Origin: Bog-159 sp049511415 | GTDB taxonomy: Bacteria > Acidobacteriota > Terriglobia > Bryobacterales > Bryobacteraceae | NCBI GenBank assembly: GCA_049511415.1 | Contig: JBEKYC010000050.1 | Span: forward strand, 1-57,204 | Direction: 5' to 3' | DNA length: 57,204 bases | Part shown: one piece after another, positions 50,425-57,204 of the stretch | Numbering within the stretch: position 1 is the stretch's first letter | Layout of the letters: each line of letters begins with the position of its first letter | Made by a program: the position numbers and the translations under genes | Notes under the pieces: generated by a model | Database searches by the model: none | The model's input: only the letters and a program-made list of their open reading frames with translations | Told to the model about the DNA's origin: nothing

Positions 50425-52070
50425 ATCGTGTCAACGCGGTGATCGTGGGCGCCGGCGCGGGCGGCGGCATCGTGGCCAAGGAACTGGCGGAAGCTGGGCT
50501 GAGCGTGGTCCTGCTGGAGCGCGGCAAATGGTACACGGCTTTCGATTGCCGCAAGGACGATCTGCGCAACCAACGCACCAGCGCACTCGGCAATGCCTTC
50601 GGTCCGGATGACGAGCGCAATCCGCGCGTCTCCGTGGACCTAAAGGGCCGCCCGCGCGTGGTGCGCGCCAGCGGTCCGGGCTACAGCAACAATGCGGCCT
50701 GCGTGGGCGGCGGCACGCTCAGCTACGGCGCGATGGCCTGGCGTTACATGGAGCAGGATTTCCGCATGCGCTCCACCTACGGCCCGGTCGCCGGCAGCAC
50801 GCTCGAGGATTGGCCCATCTCCTACGCCGATCTCGAGCCGTACTACGAGAAGGCCGAATGGGAGATCGGCGTGTCGGGCGACGATTCCGGCAATCCGTTC
50901 CGCGGGCCGCGCAGCAAGCCGCTGCCCATGCCGCCGCTGCCGCCCAACCTCGAATTTGAAATCCTGGAGCCCGCGGCCAAACGGCTCGGACTGCATCCCT
51001 TCCACATTCCCATGCTGCGTAATTCCGTCCCCTACAATGGCCGTGGACCGTGCATGCGCTGCCGCTGGTGCGTAGGCTTCGCCTGCGAAGTGAATGCCAA
51101 AGGCGGCACGCAGAACACGGTGATTCCGAAAGCGCTGGCGACCGGCCATTGCGAACTGCGCACGGAATGCATGGCCCGCCAGATCGTGACGGACGACCAT
51201 GGGCGCGTCACGGGCGTCGAATATTTCGATGCGCACGATCGGCTGCGGCGCCAGGATGCCGACATCGTGGTGGTGTCGAGCGCGGCCGTGGAGTCGGCGC
51301 GGCTGCTGCTGAATTCGAAGAGCCCGCTGTTCCCCAACGGATTGGGCAATCGCTACGATTGGGTCGGACGTAATTTCCAGGGCCACAGCTATACGGGCGC
51401 GTTCGGCATCCTGCCGGAAGAAATCTACGACGACCTCGGCCCCGGCGCTTCCATCGCCATCTGCGATTTCAATCACGGCAATGCAGGGCTGGCGGGTGGC
51501 GCCATGCTGGCCAACGAGTTCATCCGTTTGCCCTACCAGTTCGTCGGCATGCTGCCGCCGGATGTCCCCAAGTGGGGACCGGCGCACAAGGATTTCATGC
51601 GCCGGTACTATCGCCGCGCGATTGCCGTGCAGGGTCCCACGCAGGAAATGCCCATGTTCGACGCGCGGGTGACAGTGGACCCCAAGGTCCCGGATTATTG
51701 GGGCATTCCGGTGGCGCGGCTCTCCGGCGACAAGCATCCGCACACCATCGAAATCGGGGCTTTCGCGGCGGCGAAGGCCGAGGCTTGGCTGAAGGAAGCG
51801 GGAGCCGTGCGCACCTGGAAGAAACTGGCAGGTCCTGGATACAGCGGCGGCCAGCACCAGGCCGGCACTTGCCGCATGGGTAACGATCCCAAAACGTCGG
51901 TCGTCAACCGCTACTGCCAGGTGCACGACATCGACAATCTGTTCGTGATCGATGGCAGCGTGCACGTCACTAACGGCGGCTTCAATCCGGTGTTGACCAT
52001 CATGGCCAACGCCTATCGCGCGTCGGAGCATCTGGTGAAGGGCTGGAAAGGGACGCGGTACCGTACATGA
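50421..52070 (+). CDS. GMC-family FAD-dependent dehydrogenase (large subunit)
   Basis: A 549-residue flavoprotein without its own signal peptide. AVIVGAGAGGGIVAKELAEAG binds FAD; ACVGGGTLSYGAMAWRY, the Cys-rich RGPCMRCRWCVGFACEVNAKGG and VVVSSAAVESARLLLNSKSP follow. The C-terminus has GGQHQAGTCRMG and GGFNPVLTIMANAYR with the catalytic His and Asn. The CxxCxxCx4C cluster resembles the iron-sulfur region of bacterial glucose/gluconate dehydrogenases. It oxidises a sugar or polyol in the periplasm and passes electrons to the cytochrome encoded downstream, which starts in an ATGA overlap. The exact substrate is unknown. Confidence 0.92.
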   Translation: MNRVNAVIVGAGAGGGIVAKELAEAGLSVVLLERGKWYTAFDCRKDDLRNQRTSALGNAFGPDDERNPRVSVDLKGRPRVVRASGPGYSNNAACVGGGTLSYGAMAWRYMEQDFRMRSTYGPVAGSTLEDWPISYADLEPYYEKAEWEIGVSGDDSGNPFRGPRSKPLPMPPLPPNLEFEILEPAAKRLGLHPFHIPMLRNSVPYNGRGPCMRCRWCVGFACEVNAKGGTQNTVIPKALATGHCELRTECMARQIVTDDHGRVTGVEYFDAHDRLRRQDADIVVVSSAAVESARLLLNSKSPLFPNGLGNRYDWVGRNFQGHSYTGAFGILPEEIYDDLGPGASIAICDFNHGNAGLAGGAMLANEFIRLPYQFVGMLPPDVPKWGPAHKDFMRRYYRRAIAVQGPTQEMPMFDARVTVDPKVPDYWGIPVARLSGDKHPHTIEIGAFAAAKAEAWLKEAGAVRTWKKLAGPGYSGGQHQAGTCRMGNDPKTSVVNRYCQVHDIDNLFVIDGSVHVTNGGFNPVLTIMANAYRASEHLVKGWKGTRYRT

Positions 52071-53107
52071 GCAAGCGCTGGTGGTACGCCGCAGCCGCCG
52101 TGCCTTGCCTGCTGCTGGTGTTGCCGGCATCCAACATCTACTATCAATCGACCGCCGGCGAAGGCTGCGCAAAGTGCCACGAGATCCGGGACAACTGGAC
52201 CGTGTGGCGCGATTCCACCCATCGCGGCGTGCCGTGCAAGGGCTGCCACGGCGGGTCCGTGACGGACAATTCCCGGCGCCTGATCGCGCACCTCTCGGGC
52301 GACGTGCCGGAGCAGATCCGCATCAAAGGTCTGGACAATTACGCCATGCTGGCGCGCTGCCAAGCGTGCCATCGCCAGGAGTTCGCGGACTGGCAGGCGG
52401 GACCTCACGGCGCCACATTCGCCAAGTTCTTCCTGGACACGAAGCAGAATCACCAGCGGCTGCTGATGGACGATTGCTTGCGCTGTCACGGCATGCAATT
52501 CGAAGGCGGCATCCGCGACCTGGTGACGCCCATCGACACCAAAGGGCCATGGCGCATCGCGGATGCCCGCTGGACAAACCTGCCGGCGATCCCCTGTCTG
52601 GCGTGCCACCAGATGCATCGGCACGGCGAGCCGCGTGCCAAGCAGCCGGACCGTATGGCCCGCTCTTCGGCGCAAGAGGCCATCTACCGCCCGTCGCTGG
52701 CGCTATTTGACCGGCGCGAAATGGAGCACGTGGCCAATGCGAACCTGGCGATCCCACTCGTCCTGGATGGTGCCCGTCCGGTGCGCGTGAGCCCCGACCC
52801 GCGCCAGGGCTTGTGCTACCAGTGCCACGCACCGCTGGCGACACGCCAGGCCGGCTCGGGCGACGACCGCACCGGCCTCGGCATCCACGAAGGCATCAGT
52901 TGCCTGGCCTGCCACCAGAAGCATGGACAGCAGACGCGCGCATCGTGCGCCAATTGCCATCCACGCCTGTCCAATTGCGGGCTGGACGTGGAGAAGATGG
53001 ACACTACGTTCCTGTCGCCGAAGAGCGGGCACAATATTCACTCTGCAAAGTGCGTGGATTGCCATACCAAGGGCGTGCCCAAGAAACGGCTCGCCGCGGC
53101 GATGTGA
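52067..53107 (+). CDS. Nine-heme c-type cytochrome
   Basis: A 346-residue protein with an N-terminal membrane/signal segment (KRWWYAAAAVPCLLLVLPAS) and nine CxxCH motifs: CAKCH, CKGCH, CQACH, CLRCH, CLACH (twice), CYQCH, CANCH and CVDCH. Several extra His residues could be distal ligands. The gene overlaps the GMC dehydrogenase stop (ATGA), so it is almost certainly its electron acceptor, replacing the usual two- or three-heme cytochrome subunit of gluconate/fructose dehydrogenases. It resembles NapC/NrfH-fold and decaheme families only loosely. It probably lies in the periplasm, anchored by its N-terminus. Confidence 0.92.
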   Translation: MSKRWWYAAAAVPCLLLVLPASNIYYQSTAGEGCAKCHEIRDNWTVWRDSTHRGVPCKGCHGGSVTDNSRRLIAHLSGDVPEQIRIKGLDNYAMLARCQACHRQEFADWQAGPHGATFAKFFLDTKQNHQRLLMDDCLRCHGMQFEGGIRDLVTPIDTKGPWRIADARWTNLPAIPCLACHQMHRHGEPRAKQPDRMARSSAQEAIYRPSLALFDRREMEHVANANLAIPLVLDGARPVRVSPDPRQGLCYQCHAPLATRQAGSGDDRTGLGIHEGISCLACHQKHGQQTRASCANCHPRLSNCGLDVEKMDTTFLSPKSGHNIHSAKCVDCHTKGVPKKRLAAAM

Positions 53108-53114
53108 CATAATC

Positions 53115-53630
53115 ATGCACATGCGCGCAGTGTCGAATCTGGTTTCCGTCGACGAATACCTGCACACCGACTATAGCCCCGACTGCGACTATGTGGACGG
53201 GATGCTGGTGGAGCGGAACGTGGGCGAGAAAGAGCACGGCAAGGCGCAACAGGAGTTGATTGCTTACTTCCGGGAGGGGCGCAAACTGTGGGGTCTTTTC
53301 GTGATGCAGGAGCAGCGCGTACAAGTCTCCGCCTCCCGCTACAGGGTGCCGGACGTCTGCGTGATGCTCGGCCCTGAACCAGACGAGCAGATTTTCACGA
53401 AGCCGCCGTTCCTTTGCATTGAGGTTCTGTCACCGGAGGATCGCATGAGCCGGTTACAGGAGAAGATCGAAGATTACTTGCAATTCGGCGTTTGCTTCGT
53501 GTGGATCATCGACCCGTACAAGCGCAGGGCCTGGATCTACACGCAAGCCGAAATCCGCGAGGTGCGAGACGGTCTTCTGCGCACCACGGATCCCGAATGG
53601 ATCGTACCGCTCGCCGAAATCTTCGTCTAA
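53115..53630 (+). CDS. Uma2-family endonuclease-like protein (DUF820)
   Basis: A 171-residue PD-(D/E)xK-fold protein. VSVDEYLHTDYSPDCDYVDGMLVER, RYRVPDVCVMLG (PD), PFLCIEVLSPEDRMSRLQEKIEDYLQFGV (Glu and a Lys) and VWIIDPYKRRAWIY are typical. Family members are abundant in Cyanobacteria and Acidobacteriota; their role is not settled, though restriction-like or transposition-linked roles have been proposed. The last four bases overlap the convergent nuclease gene. Confidence 0.88.
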   Translation: MHMRAVSNLVSVDEYLHTDYSPDCDYVDGMLVERNVGEKEHGKAQQELIAYFREGRKLWGLFVMQEQRVQVSASRYRVPDVCVMLGPEPDEQIFTKPPFLCIEVLSPEDRMSRLQEKIEDYLQFGVCFVWIIDPYKRRAWIYTQAEIREVRDGLLRTTDPEWIVPLAEIFV

Positions 53631-54517
53631 TCCCCGTAAATCGCGTTCAGCATCGCCGCCAGCCGCACGCCGCCCTTATACAACTGCGCCCGCACCACGT
53701 CGAGCGAACCAGATCCATAAGACCGCGGCCCGTCCACTTTGACGATGCGCAGATTCTCCGGCGCTTGGGTCGCGCAATCGCGGGGCTGCACCTCGATGAA
53801 CTTCGGAATCACCGGCAGTTTCGGACGCGCTTTGCCATACACCTGCGATTTGGCGATCTTGAAAGACTCCGCCGCAATCTGATCGATGCTGCCGTAATCC
53901 TCCCAGCGCCGCATCTTGCCGTGGAACCGCGATTCCATGCCTGCGACCATGCCGGCGCCATCGCGCGCCATCAGGTTGCGCACCAGCGTAATGTCCCACA
54001 CTGCGTGCAGGTTGTGCATGGGCTCAAATCCCACCACGTTCACGCAATTGCCGCCGGCATCCGCGTCGCTGACACAATGCAAGGGCTGATGAATATCGCC
54101 CGCGAAATGCGCCAGAAAAGCGATTTCCTGCGCCTCCGACCATTTCCCGTCGGCGCGATGCTCCTTCAAGTTCACCAGGTATTGCTTCATCTTGGCCACA
54201 ATGCAGTTGCCGTCCGGACATCGCTCCGCCATGTGCGCCGGGCCTTCGAACAACCCAATATCGATGTAGTGCCAGGGGGCGGTAGCTCCCTTGCCGCCCG
54301 GCATGTGATCGGGCCAGATCGCCGCCCGCGCCATAGCCTCGGCGACGGCATCATTCGCAAACGCCGGATCCTGGTTGAGCAGCCGGCCCACCGCCGCGCG
54401 CGCCCGGTCGGTCAGGTGCGCGGCGGCGATGCGGGCTACCGTCTGGTGGCCTTCGTCGCCCCAGCACCACGCCTGGCCCGGAGCAAGTAACCACATAATG
54501 ACAAATGTCTTGCGCAT
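53627..54517 (-). CDS. Secreted S1/P1-type nuclease
   Basis: A 296-residue trinuclear-zinc nuclease with signal peptide RKTFVIMWLLAPGQAWC. The mature protein starts WGDEGHQTVARIAA (N-terminal Trp, His), then IWPDHM, APWHYIDI, FLAHFAGDIHQPLHC and NLHAVWD, which supply the His and Asp ligands of the three zinc ions. It degrades single-stranded DNA or RNA outside the cell. The ATG at 54515-54517 is chosen because it begins the signal peptide. Confidence 0.93.
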   Translation of the reverse strand: MRKTFVIMWLLAPGQAWCWGDEGHQTVARIAAAHLTDRARAAVGRLLNQDPAFANDAVAEAMARAAIWPDHMPGGKGATAPWHYIDIGLFEGPAHMAERCPDGNCIVAKMKQYLVNLKEHRADGKWSEAQEIAFLAHFAGDIHQPLHCVSDADAGGNCVNVVGFEPMHNLHAVWDITLVRNLMARDGAGMVAGMESRFHGKMRRWEDYGSIDQIAAESFKIAKSQVYGKARPKLPVIPKFIEVQPRDCATQAPENLRIVKVDGPRSYGSGSLDVVRAQLYKGGVRLAAMLNAIYGD

Positions 54518-54529
54518 GGATACAGCCAG

Positions 54530-54535
54530 TATAAT
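54530..54535 (+). promoter_or_regulatory. TATAAT -10 box of the inositol oxygenase gene
   Basis: A perfect TATAAT stands in the short gap after the divergent nuclease start and 22 bases before the inositol oxygenase ATG, with a GAGGGGGG ribosome binding site in between. Confidence 0.5.
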
Positions 54536-54557
54536 GGCAGCAGAGGGGGGACACGCG

Positions 54558-55406
54558 ATGCCGGCCGCCACAGGACCGCTCGAAAACTTGGAGCAGTGGG
54601 ACGATTTCGTCAAGGATCGCTACGATCCGAATCGCGCGCAGGAAGGCTTCCGGCAATTCACGCCCGAGGCGCCCCCGGTCGTCCGCGAGTTCTATCGTCT
54701 GAATCACACGCATCAGACCCGCGCCTTCGTCCTGGCCAAGAAGCGTCAATACATGGCGCTCAACCAGCGCCGGATGGGCATATGGGAAGGTCTCGAATAT
54801 CTAAATACGCTGGTTGACGACAGCGATCCCGATACGGATCTCTCCCAGATCGAGCATTGCCTGCAAACCGCCGAAGCCATACGCGCCGATGGCCATCCGC
54901 GCTGGTTCGTACTCGCGGGCTTGATTCACGACCTGGGTAAAATCCTTTGCCTCTATGGCGAGCCGCAATGGGCCGTGGTGGGCGATACCTTTCCGGTAGG
55001 CTGCGCCTGGTCGGACAAGATCGTTTACCCGGAATATTTCGCCGCCAATCCGGACTCGATGGTGCCCGCATACCAGACCCGCACGGGCATTTACGACGAA
55101 CACGGGGGGCTGGACAACGTCGATCTTTCCTGGGGACACGACGAATACCTGTATCACGTGGCCAAAGATTACCTGCCGCGGGAAGCCCTGTACATGATCC
55201 GGTATCACTCGTTTTATCCCGGTCATCGCGAGCGCGCTTACGAATACCTGATGCACGATCAGGACCGGAAAATGTTCGCGTGGGTGCGCGCATTCAATCC
55301 CTATGATCTGTACTCGAAGAGCGCCGCGCGGCCGGATGCGAAGTCGCTGCGGCCGTATTACGAGGGGCTCATCGCCGAGTATTTTCCGCCGAAAGTGCGC
55401 TGGTGA
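54558..55406 (+). CDS. Inositol oxygenase (MIOX)
   Basis: A 282-residue di-iron oxygenase of the length of animal MIOX. Iron ligands align: H100 (IEHCLQTAEAIR), H124 and D125 (GLIHDLGKI), then WGHDEYLYH, IRYHSFYPGH and the Asp of FNPYDLYSK. GCAWSDKIVYPEYFAANPDS is also diagnostic. It cleaves myo-inositol with oxygen to D-glucuronate, a rare route in bacteria. I start at ATG 54558 because GAGGGGGG lies eight bases before it; in-frame ATGs at 54516 and 54534 overlap the -10 box. No glucuronate genes adjoin. Confidence 0.95.
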   Translation: MPAATGPLENLEQWDDFVKDRYDPNRAQEGFRQFTPEAPPVVREFYRLNHTHQTRAFVLAKKRQYMALNQRRMGIWEGLEYLNTLVDDSDPDTDLSQIEHCLQTAEAIRADGHPRWFVLAGLIHDLGKILCLYGEPQWAVVGDTFPVGCAWSDKIVYPEYFAANPDSMVPAYQTRTGIYDEHGGLDNVDLSWGHDEYLYHVAKDYLPREALYMIRYHSFYPGHRERAYEYLMHDQDRKMFAWVRAFNPYDLYSKSAARPDAKSLRPYYEGLIAEYFPPKVRW

Positions 55407-55413
55407 GCTGTAT

Positions 55414-57204
55414 TTATGCCGGTGTAAGAAACACGCCGAAAGTCTCGGGCAGCACGCCCCGCTCGGGATTCAACTTGGGCACGTCCATGCTACGGATATG
55501 CACGTCGACCGTACTGCCGTCGCCGCGAATGAGGGTGAGGCGATACGGCTCGACGTTCTTACCCAGCTCGCGGTTCTCCTGCACGGCATCGTATTGCCCG
55601 ACAGACTCTTTCGAGATGATCGAGCGCAGCGTAAACTTCTCTTCGCGACGCCGGCCAATCAATGTCCAGAACGCCTGATTCGCCTCGGACACATGGTCCG
55701 TGGCATCCAGCCACACGAAGGCGGTGGGCGCTTCTTCCATCACGAAGGTAATGCGGCGCAGCGCGTTATCAAACTCACGGGACTGCAGGACCGTGCGCGT
55801 GAGCGTAAAGCCCAGGATCGTCAAGGAGACGAAGAAGCAGGTTGCGGCCACAACGGCCCAGATCGTGGTGACGCGGCGGTACTTGAAGAAGTTAAACTCC
55901 ACCACGAGGAAGTCCGCGGATTTGTCTTGCCCGTCGATCCTGACTTTGCCGACCGGGATGGAAGCGAGCACCCGATCTTCACGCTCGGAAGCCCGCAAAG
56001 GCGGCAAGACCAGAATATTGCCGAAGACCTTATCCTGCTGGCCGTCCTTGACCGCGTCGCGCAGAGACTTGGTGAGCGCTTCGCGCAGGTCGGATTCATC
56101 CCCCGTTTCCTGCCGCCCCGGATGATTCGGTTGGCAAGTGGAACTATTATCGTTCAGGCTGCACGTGACCTCGGTCATTTGCCCGTCGAACCGCTCTACG
56201 CTTTTCTTCAAACTGCCCTGCAGCCCCGCGTCGGCCTCGAACGCCAGATCGAAGCACAGGGCGAACTCACTTAGCCCAGGCAGGCGAAAGCCCTTGGATA
56301 GCGTGATCACGATGCCGTTGCCGCCAAGGTCCATATAGGGCTGGGTTACGGCGAAGAAACTGTCGACCCGTGGCGCCGTGGTGAGCGATTGCGTGGCGGT
56401 GGTCACTACGAAGTTAGGATCGAAGGCGGGCCAGAAATAGGGCCTGCTGGGAAAAAACGTGGTGGCCCGGAACTGCGTGGCGTAATACTTGCGGGTTGCT
56501 TTGGTGGAGCGCAGGAATATGCGATTCAGACCGCTGCGGGAAATCAGGTACGTCTGCCGTGGGGCAATATCAAGGAACTGGGCGACTTCGGGTTTGATGG
56601 ATCCGCGGTCGAGGATATAGATTTCGGTGAACTGGTGTATCTCGGGCGCCACTGCCGCCGAGACGCAGATGTCTTTTTTGAGGAATGGATCCTCCTGCAG
56701 CGCTCTGTTTATGAAGGCCGCAGTGGTGTCCTTCTTCGTATTCCGGCTGTCGCCGAGCGCATACAGTCCCGAGGCGTCGGGAGAGGAACGAAAGAGGCGT
56801 AGCGGCGCAAAGAGAAAGCCTAAGGTCGATGAATCTGTCAAAACGATCTCAGAACCGTCTCCTTCGGCCACGGTCAGTTCCGGACCGGGACAATCGATTT
56901 GGCCCGCGGTGCTCAATTTGTTCAGGAATTGCGCGTAACGATCCATGAAAGCGGGAGAAAGCTCGGCGGACTTGACATAGCCAACTAGGGGTTTGGCCGA
57001 TATTTCGCGCACCTGTTCGTTCAGGCTGGTCATCAGAAACGCCTCCAGCCCCTTGTGCTGCTGTGGGGTTTCCTCCAAACTGGCCTGCAGCGAATCATTT
57101 ACAATACTTTCCAATCGGCTTCCGCGGTTCCAGTAGTGAACGACTGAGCCAACTGCCAGCGCCAGGAACGCCAGCGCCAGCATCAGCACCAGTTTTTGTT
57201 GTGC
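55414..57204 (-). CDS. Membrane sensor with large extracytoplasmic domain and PAS domain (5' end outside window)
   Basis: The frame stays open to the window end; the first usable start, GTG 57187-57189, is probably internal. Residues near the start (MLMLALAFLALAVGSVVHYW) form a membrane helix, followed by ~380 residues of extracytoplasmic sequence, a second helix (TIWAVVAATCFFVSLTILGF), and a C-terminal PAS domain (RITFVMEEAPTAFVWLDATDHVSEANQAFW to GVFLTPA). There is no kinase, GGDEF or HTH domain after the PAS; the protein ends there. It may signal to a partner protein. It is convergent with the inositol oxygenase gene. Confidence 0.8.
   Translation of the reverse strand, partial: AQQKLVLMLALAFLALAVGSVVHYWNRGSRLESIVNDSLQASLEETPQQHKGLEAFLMTSLNEQVREISAKPLVGYVKSAELSPAFMDRYAQFLNKLSTAGQIDCPGPELTVAEGDGSEIVLTDSSTLGFLFAPLRLFRSSPDASGLYALGDSRNTKKDTTAAFINRALQEDPFLKKDICVSAAVAPEIHQFTEIYILDRGSIKPEVAQFLDIAPRQTYLISRSGLNRIFLRSTKATRKYYATQFRATTFFPSRPYFWPAFDPNFVVTTATQSLTTAPRVDSFFAVTQPYMDLGGNGIVITLSKGFRLPGLSEFALCFDLAFEADAGLQGSLKKSVERFDGQMTEVTCSLNDNSSTCQPNHPGRQETGDESDLREALTKSLRDAVKDGQQDKVFGNILVLPPLRASEREDRVLASIPVGKVRIDGQDKSADFLVVEFNFFKYRRVTTIWAVVAATCFFVSLTILGFTLTRTVLQSREFDNALRRITFVMEEAPTAFVWLDATDHVSEANQAFWTLIGRRREEKFTLRSIISKESVGQYDAVQENRELGKNVEPYRLTLIRGDGSTVDVHIRSMDVPKLNPERGVLPETFGVFLTPA

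Noticed and set aside
1..57204. CRISPR arrays, tRNA or rRNA genes
   Set aside because: No regularly spaced repeats and no tRNA- or rRNA-like sequence were seen on either strand.

Overview
The window (57,204 bases, GC-rich, about 90 percent coding) reads as chromosome of an Acidobacteriota member of the Solibacter/Bryobacterales type. The grounds are: a secreted hydrolase whose open 3' end resembles the Solibacter C-terminal domain (TIGR03437 type); two very long ATPase-less ABC permeases of the acidobacterial duplicated orphan permease (ADOP) type, one coupled to a PadR regulator; and many secreted or Tat-exported sugar enzymes, Gfo/Idh/MocA oxidoreductases and HAF-repeat proteins. I see no rRNA, tRNA, CRISPR array, transposase, integrase or phage gene. 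Functional calls come from recognising family motifs by eye; no database search was run.

Layout. 1-5.3 kb: partial secreted glycosidase-like gene, padR-ADOP operon, a small ORF and a DinB-like gene with a damaged 5' end. 5.4-10.1 kb: a minus-strand run (Tat-signal oxidoreductase, aldo/keto reductase, GDSL esterase, MFS transporter, MmcQ/YjbR protein). 10.1-15.1 kb: the most unusual segment, transcribed on the minus strand in the order lepA, TIR protein, KGGVGR-type P-loop ATPase, displaced lepA 3' end, mntA, hepT. The TIR/ATPase pair lies between two near-identical 161-bp copies of the lepA 3' end and starts inside the lepA stop codon, so it looks like a compact conflict/defence cassette inserted at the lepA terminus upstream of an older MntA-HepT toxin-antitoxin pair. 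15.1-18.3 kb: crotonase, ribH, nusB, VOC protein and WYL regulator, small membrane protein. 18.3-25.5 kb: Uup-like ABC-F, DUF899 protein, a decayed oxidoreductase, a JAB-like membrane protein, a TIM-barrel isomerase with a Gfo/Idh oxidoreductase, and a secreted metallo-hydrolase.

25.5-34.6 kb: HAD phosphatase, ATP-type PEP carboxykinase, two secreted unknowns, HAF-repeat protein, Ada-like/AlkA fusion, and a MoxR ATPase-VWA pair. 35-40.1 kb: small DUF5658-like membrane protein, prepilin peptidase, second ADOP permease, der. 40.1-47 kb: secreted catabolic enzymes (alpha/beta hydrolase, S9 peptidase, acetamidase/formamidase, GH39-like glycosidase). 47-49.9 kb: XRE/PBP-like regulator divergent from a MoeB/ThiF-type enzyme and an unknown protein. 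50-53.1 kb: a translationally coupled dehydrogenase operon (Tat subunit 3, GMC flavoprotein, nine-heme cytochrome c). 53.1-57.2 kb: Uma2 nuclease, S1/P1 nuclease, inositol oxygenase and a partial PAS membrane sensor.

Two themes recur. Many genes have a TATAAT-like hexamer only 6-11 bases before the start codon and no Shine-Dalgarno, which suggests widespread leaderless transcripts, often from very short divergent intergenic gaps. Three genes (the DinB-like gene, hepT and a Gfo/Idh gene) show frame disruptions, so either real decay or a few assembly indels should be kept in mind.
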